Source: Cytophagales bacterium (lineage in GTDB: Bacteria; Bacteroidota; Bacteroidia; Cytophagales; UBA9547). Taken from it: a DNA stretch of 7,719 bases. The notes under the pieces were generated by a model that saw only the letters and a program-made list of their open reading frames with translations, did no database searches and was not told the origin of the DNA. Each line of letters opens with the position of its first letter. The first letter of the stretch is position 1. This document shows positions 5,679-7,719 of the stretch, piece after piece. The stretch spans positions 1 through 7,719 of the forward strand of contig JANYCH010000329.1 of assembly GCA_025360395.1 (NCBI GenBank). The letters run 5' to 3'. Position numbers and translations under genes: made by a program.

Positions 5679-6215
5679 TTACCCAAATAAACCTGTTTCT
5701 CCTGGATAAACCAGATCTCCTTGCACTATTCTTGCCGGACTTGTGTAAGGATGTTCAATAATTTTTCCCGTGGCCATAATGTGTCTCACTAACCAGCCTT
5801 TGTGCTTCAGATAATCCGCAATTAGTGATCGATGACAACTCCACCAAACCGCTTCTGCACACATAAATGCGACTCGGGTGCATTTGGCCAAGGCTTCGAG
5901 TTCTATAACAGCTTTTTGAAAGGTTTCAGTTTGCATATAATCGGCATAGCCACGAAAGGATAGGTTATTCCATCCTGTATTAAACGAACCGGATTTTGGT
6001 TTGCGTCTACCTCCCAGATCCCTAAAGTGGGTATAGATAATATTATATTCTGCTAAGGAAGTTTGAAGCTCCACCTGGTTGAACTGCGGAAACTTTCTGG
6101 AACCTGGCAACAAGCGAACATCTACCAAATGCTGGATATCAAACTCTTTCAGCATATTAAGAAATACTCCAATTGGTTGATTTGAATGGCCAATAGTATA
6201 GATTACATTATCCAA
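5679..6215 (-). CDS. DUF488 family protein (178 aa)
   Basis: A soluble protein of the DUF488 family. The family signature runs through it in order: YTIGHSN (residues 6-12), LVDVRLLPGSRKFPQF (30-45), YTHFRDLGGRRKPK (61-74), and FMCAEAVWWSCHRSLIADYL (117-136) with two conserved cysteines (Cys119 and Cys127), Glu121, His128 and Arg129, followed by GWLVRHI. The conserved CAE...CHR cluster, with TIGHS and DVR, suggests a catalytic or ligand site, but no reaction is firmly established for the family to my knowledge. Length is normal and the frame is intact. It starts 7 bp after the end of the SPW-like gene, so it is probably its operon partner. Transcription likely ends at the hairpin at 5641-5664. 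The family call is strong; function is unknown. Confidence 0.88.
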   Translation of the reverse strand: MDNVIYTIGHSNQPIGVFLNMLKEFDIQHLVDVRLLPGSRKFPQFNQVELQTSLAEYNIIYTHFRDLGGRRKPKSGSFNTGWNNLSFRGYADYMQTETFQKAVIELEALAKCTRVAFMCAEAVWWSCHRSLIADYLKHKGWLVRHIMATGKIIEHPYTSPARIVQGDLVYPGETGLFG

Positions 6216-6222
6216 GATTTTC

Positions 6223-6587
6223 CTATTTTGCGTAGGTATCTGCTTCCCAGTCAGTCAAGCTTACATTTGCAATTGCAAGTGTAAGTACGAGTGAATGAAA
6301 AGAAATTGCCATTTTATTTTTTCGAATGGGTTTATACAAGGCTGAAAGGGCAATTGTAGCAAGATTCAAAGAATCCAAGATATGATGCCCTTCATGTGAA
6401 ATCAACCTTTTATGGATACAGGATGATCGGTTAATGCGTTATAAGCCAGAAGGCTTACTCCAAGACCTTTGTAGAAAGTTTTAGCTTTTTTATTAAAGCC
6501 TAACAAATCGGGACCGAAGAGTAACATGGTGGCAAATGCATAATCGATGAGGCCATGTTTTGTAGGAGAGATGGGTTTTGGGTTCAT
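6223..6587 (-). pseudogene. SPW-like membrane protein gene split by a -1 frameshift near 6404-6411
   Basis: Two abutting open frames encode the two halves of one protein. The first (6587-6402, 61 aa) starts MNPKPISPTKHGLIDYAF and carries MLLFGPDLLGF, then stops at TGA 6404-6402 after DHPVSIKG. The second is in the -1 frame and continues RLISHEGHHILDSLNLATIALSALYKPIRKNK to the stop at 6223. Adding one A to the four-A run at 6408-6411 joins them as ...DHPVSIKRLISHEG..., a 121-aa protein with four hydrophobic segments, close to the 125-aa SPW protein at 5237 and alignable with it (11 of 22 residues identical over HGxxDY...MLL..P.LxGF). Explanations are a real 1-base deletion, a sequencing error in the A-run, ribosomal slippage at A-AAA-GG, or TGA/TTG (TTGA) coupled re-initiation giving two peptides. 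The DUF488 gene follows 7 bp later. The shift is clear from the sequence; its cause is not. Confidence 0.75.
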
Positions 6588-6659
6588 AGATCAAGTTTTT
6601 CACTCATGTCACAAAAACCATTCCCTGAATACTTTTAAAAAAGTTGCTTCTTAAACTTA

Positions 6660-7709
6660 TTATCCGTTGGCATCAATATACTTCTCCCATTTATCAATCA
6701 GGAGATCAAATTCTGCTGGAAGGGGAATATCGAACTGCATAAATTCTTTAGTAGAAGGATGAATAAAGCCTAAAGATTTGGCATGAAGAGCTTGTCTTGG
6801 AAGTAGTTTAAAGCAGTTTTCAACAAACTGTGCATATCTGGCAAAAGTTGTCCCCTTTACAATTCGGCTGCCTCCATAGGTTGCATCATTAAAAAGCGGA
6901 TGGCCAAGATATTTCATGTGGGCACGGATTTGGTGTGTGCGGCCAGTTTCCAGGTTGCATTGAACTTTGGAAACGTAATACATTGGTTTAAGTGTTTTAT
7001 AATGGGTAATAGCTACTTTGCCAATATCGCCATCGGGGAAACATTCGGTAACACGCCTATCCCTGGGGCTCCTGTCAAGGTTTACATTTATAGTTCCATT
7101 TAAGGGGTCAGGTTGCCCCCAAACAAGTGCAATATAGGTCCGCTCAATGCTGTGGTCGAAAAATTGTTTGGCAAGAAATGCCATTGCATATTCAGTTTTG
7201 GCAATAACCAGCAAACCGGAAGTGTCCTTGTCAATTCTATGTACCAATCCGGGCCTTCCAGTTCCATTCCGGCCAGTAGGCAAATTTTGAAAATGGTAAG
7301 CCAATGCATTTACAAGAGTCCCTGTGTAGTTTCCATAGGCTGGGTGGACGACCATACCAGCTGGTTTATTTACTACGAGCAGTTCATCATCTTCATAAAT
7401 AATATCCAAAGGAATATTTTCCGGGGTCACAACATCTTCCCGAGGTGGCTGGCTTAATAATACCTTGATTACATCGCCAGGTTTTATTTTGTAGCTGTTT
7501 TTGGTATTTGCATCATTCAGCTGAACGGATCCTGTTTCTATTGCTGCCTGGATTCTGGACCTGGTTGAGTTTTGAATTCGGTCCATCAAAAATTTATCCA
7601 GGCGGATAGCACTTTGCCCTTTATCGGCAACAAAGCGGTAATGTTCAAAAAGTTCGTCGCCCTTTTCTTCCTGATCGTCACTGATCAGCTCTGTATTTTC
7701 TGTACTCAT
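6660..7709 (-). CDS. rluD: RluD-type 23S rRNA pseudouridine synthase
   Basis: A complete 349-aa RluA-family enzyme that isomerises uridines in 23S rRNA; RluD of E. coli acts on helix 69 (U1911, U1915, U1917). After an acidic 22-residue leader comes an S4 RNA-binding domain (about residues 35-84: IRLDKFLMDRI...SRSRIQ-like helix and INDxxxK..YKIKPGDVI-like strand). The catalytic domain follows: YEDDELLVVNKPAGMVVHP (105-123), then GLVHRIDKDTSGLLVIAK (154-171), in which Asp160 is the catalytic aspartate, then LETGRTHQIRAHM (253-265) and LGHPLFNDATYGG (268-280). This order and the S4 domain fit RluD/RluC rather than RluA, and RluD is the usual Bacteroidota assignment, but the exact target uridines cannot be read from sequence. 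The ATG at 7709 is 10 bases from the window edge, so upstream context is not visible; the frame remains open to the edge and a longer N-terminus cannot be fully excluded. Confidence 0.93.
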   Translation of the reverse strand: MSTENTELISDDQEEKGDELFEHYRFVADKGQSAIRLDKFLMDRIQNSTRSRIQAAIETGSVQLNDANTKNSYKIKPGDVIKVLLSQPPREDVVTPENIPLDIIYEDDELLVVNKPAGMVVHPAYGNYTGTLVNALAYHFQNLPTGRNGTGRPGLVHRIDKDTSGLLVIAKTEYAMAFLAKQFFDHSIERTYIALVWGQPDPLNGTINVNLDRSPRDRRVTECFPDGDIGKVAITHYKTLKPMYYVSKVQCNLETGRTHQIRAHMKYLGHPLFNDATYGGSRIVKGTTFARYAQFVENCFKLLPRQALHAKSLGFIHPSTKEFMQFDIPLPAEFDLLIDKWEKYIDANG

Positions 7710-7719
7710 GGGAATGGGC

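Noticed and set aside
6402..6411. Canonical programmed -1 frameshift site (X XXY YYZ)
   Set aside because: The zero-frame heptamer is C ATA AAA, which does not allow P-site re-pairing; only single-tRNA slippage on AAAA is possible and no strong downstream stem was seen. Kept only as a minor alternative.
6631..6644. ACTTTTAAAAAAGT inverted repeat downstream of rluD as a terminator
   Set aside because: Short, almost entirely A/T, and with no GC stem; not distinguishable from chance in this AT-rich gap.
7113..7457. Plus-strand open frame of 114 codons inside rluD
   Set aside because: It lies wholly antisense to a clearly conserved gene and its translation shows no domain or family resemblance.

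Overview
The window looks like chromosomal DNA from an AT-rich member of the Bacteroidota, probably Cytophagales-like. The evidence is a periplasmic protein of the family usually mislabelled 'asparagine synthetase B' in this phylum, with its lysine-rich C-terminal tail, a SiaB/SiaC pair, small SPW-repeat membrane proteins, a DivIVA-domain protein in a Gram-negative setting, and weak or absent Shine-Dalgarno sequences. I found no rRNA, tRNA, CRISPR array, insertion sequence or integrase.

Layout, left to right. (1) 1-1256 (+): the 3' part of a gene whose C-terminal motifs recall bacterial proteasome-like Ntn-hydrolases, followed 5 bp later by a 66-aa unknown protein. This block is visibly AT-richer than the rest and is the most accessory-looking part. 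(2) 1287-2822 (+): a 74-aa CDGSH-type iron-sulfur protein and the 421-aa exported 'asparagine synthetase B' family protein. (3) 2929-3875 (+): a SiaB-like kinase and a SiaC-like phosphoprotein, a two-gene switch closed by a palindrome and a hairpin-T-run terminator. (4) 5046-3925 (-): DivIVA-domain coiled-coil protein and dihydroneopterin aldolase (folB), 3 bp apart and convergent with siaBC. (5) 5237-5614 (+): a two-repeat SPW membrane protein ending in a strong terminator. (6) 6587-5679 (-): a second SPW-like membrane protein, split by a -1 frameshift, and a DUF488 protein. (7) 7709-6660 (-): a complete RluD-type 23S rRNA pseudouridine synthase.

Most of the window is conserved core or housekeeping material. 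The points most worth a second look are the proteasome-like gene with its small partner, the siaBC switch without its usual phosphatase and cyclase in view, the frameshifted SPW-like gene, and the misnamed exported protein. I did not find convincing evidence of a wholly new multi-gene system; the closest candidate is the truncated two-gene unit at the left edge, which continues outside the window.
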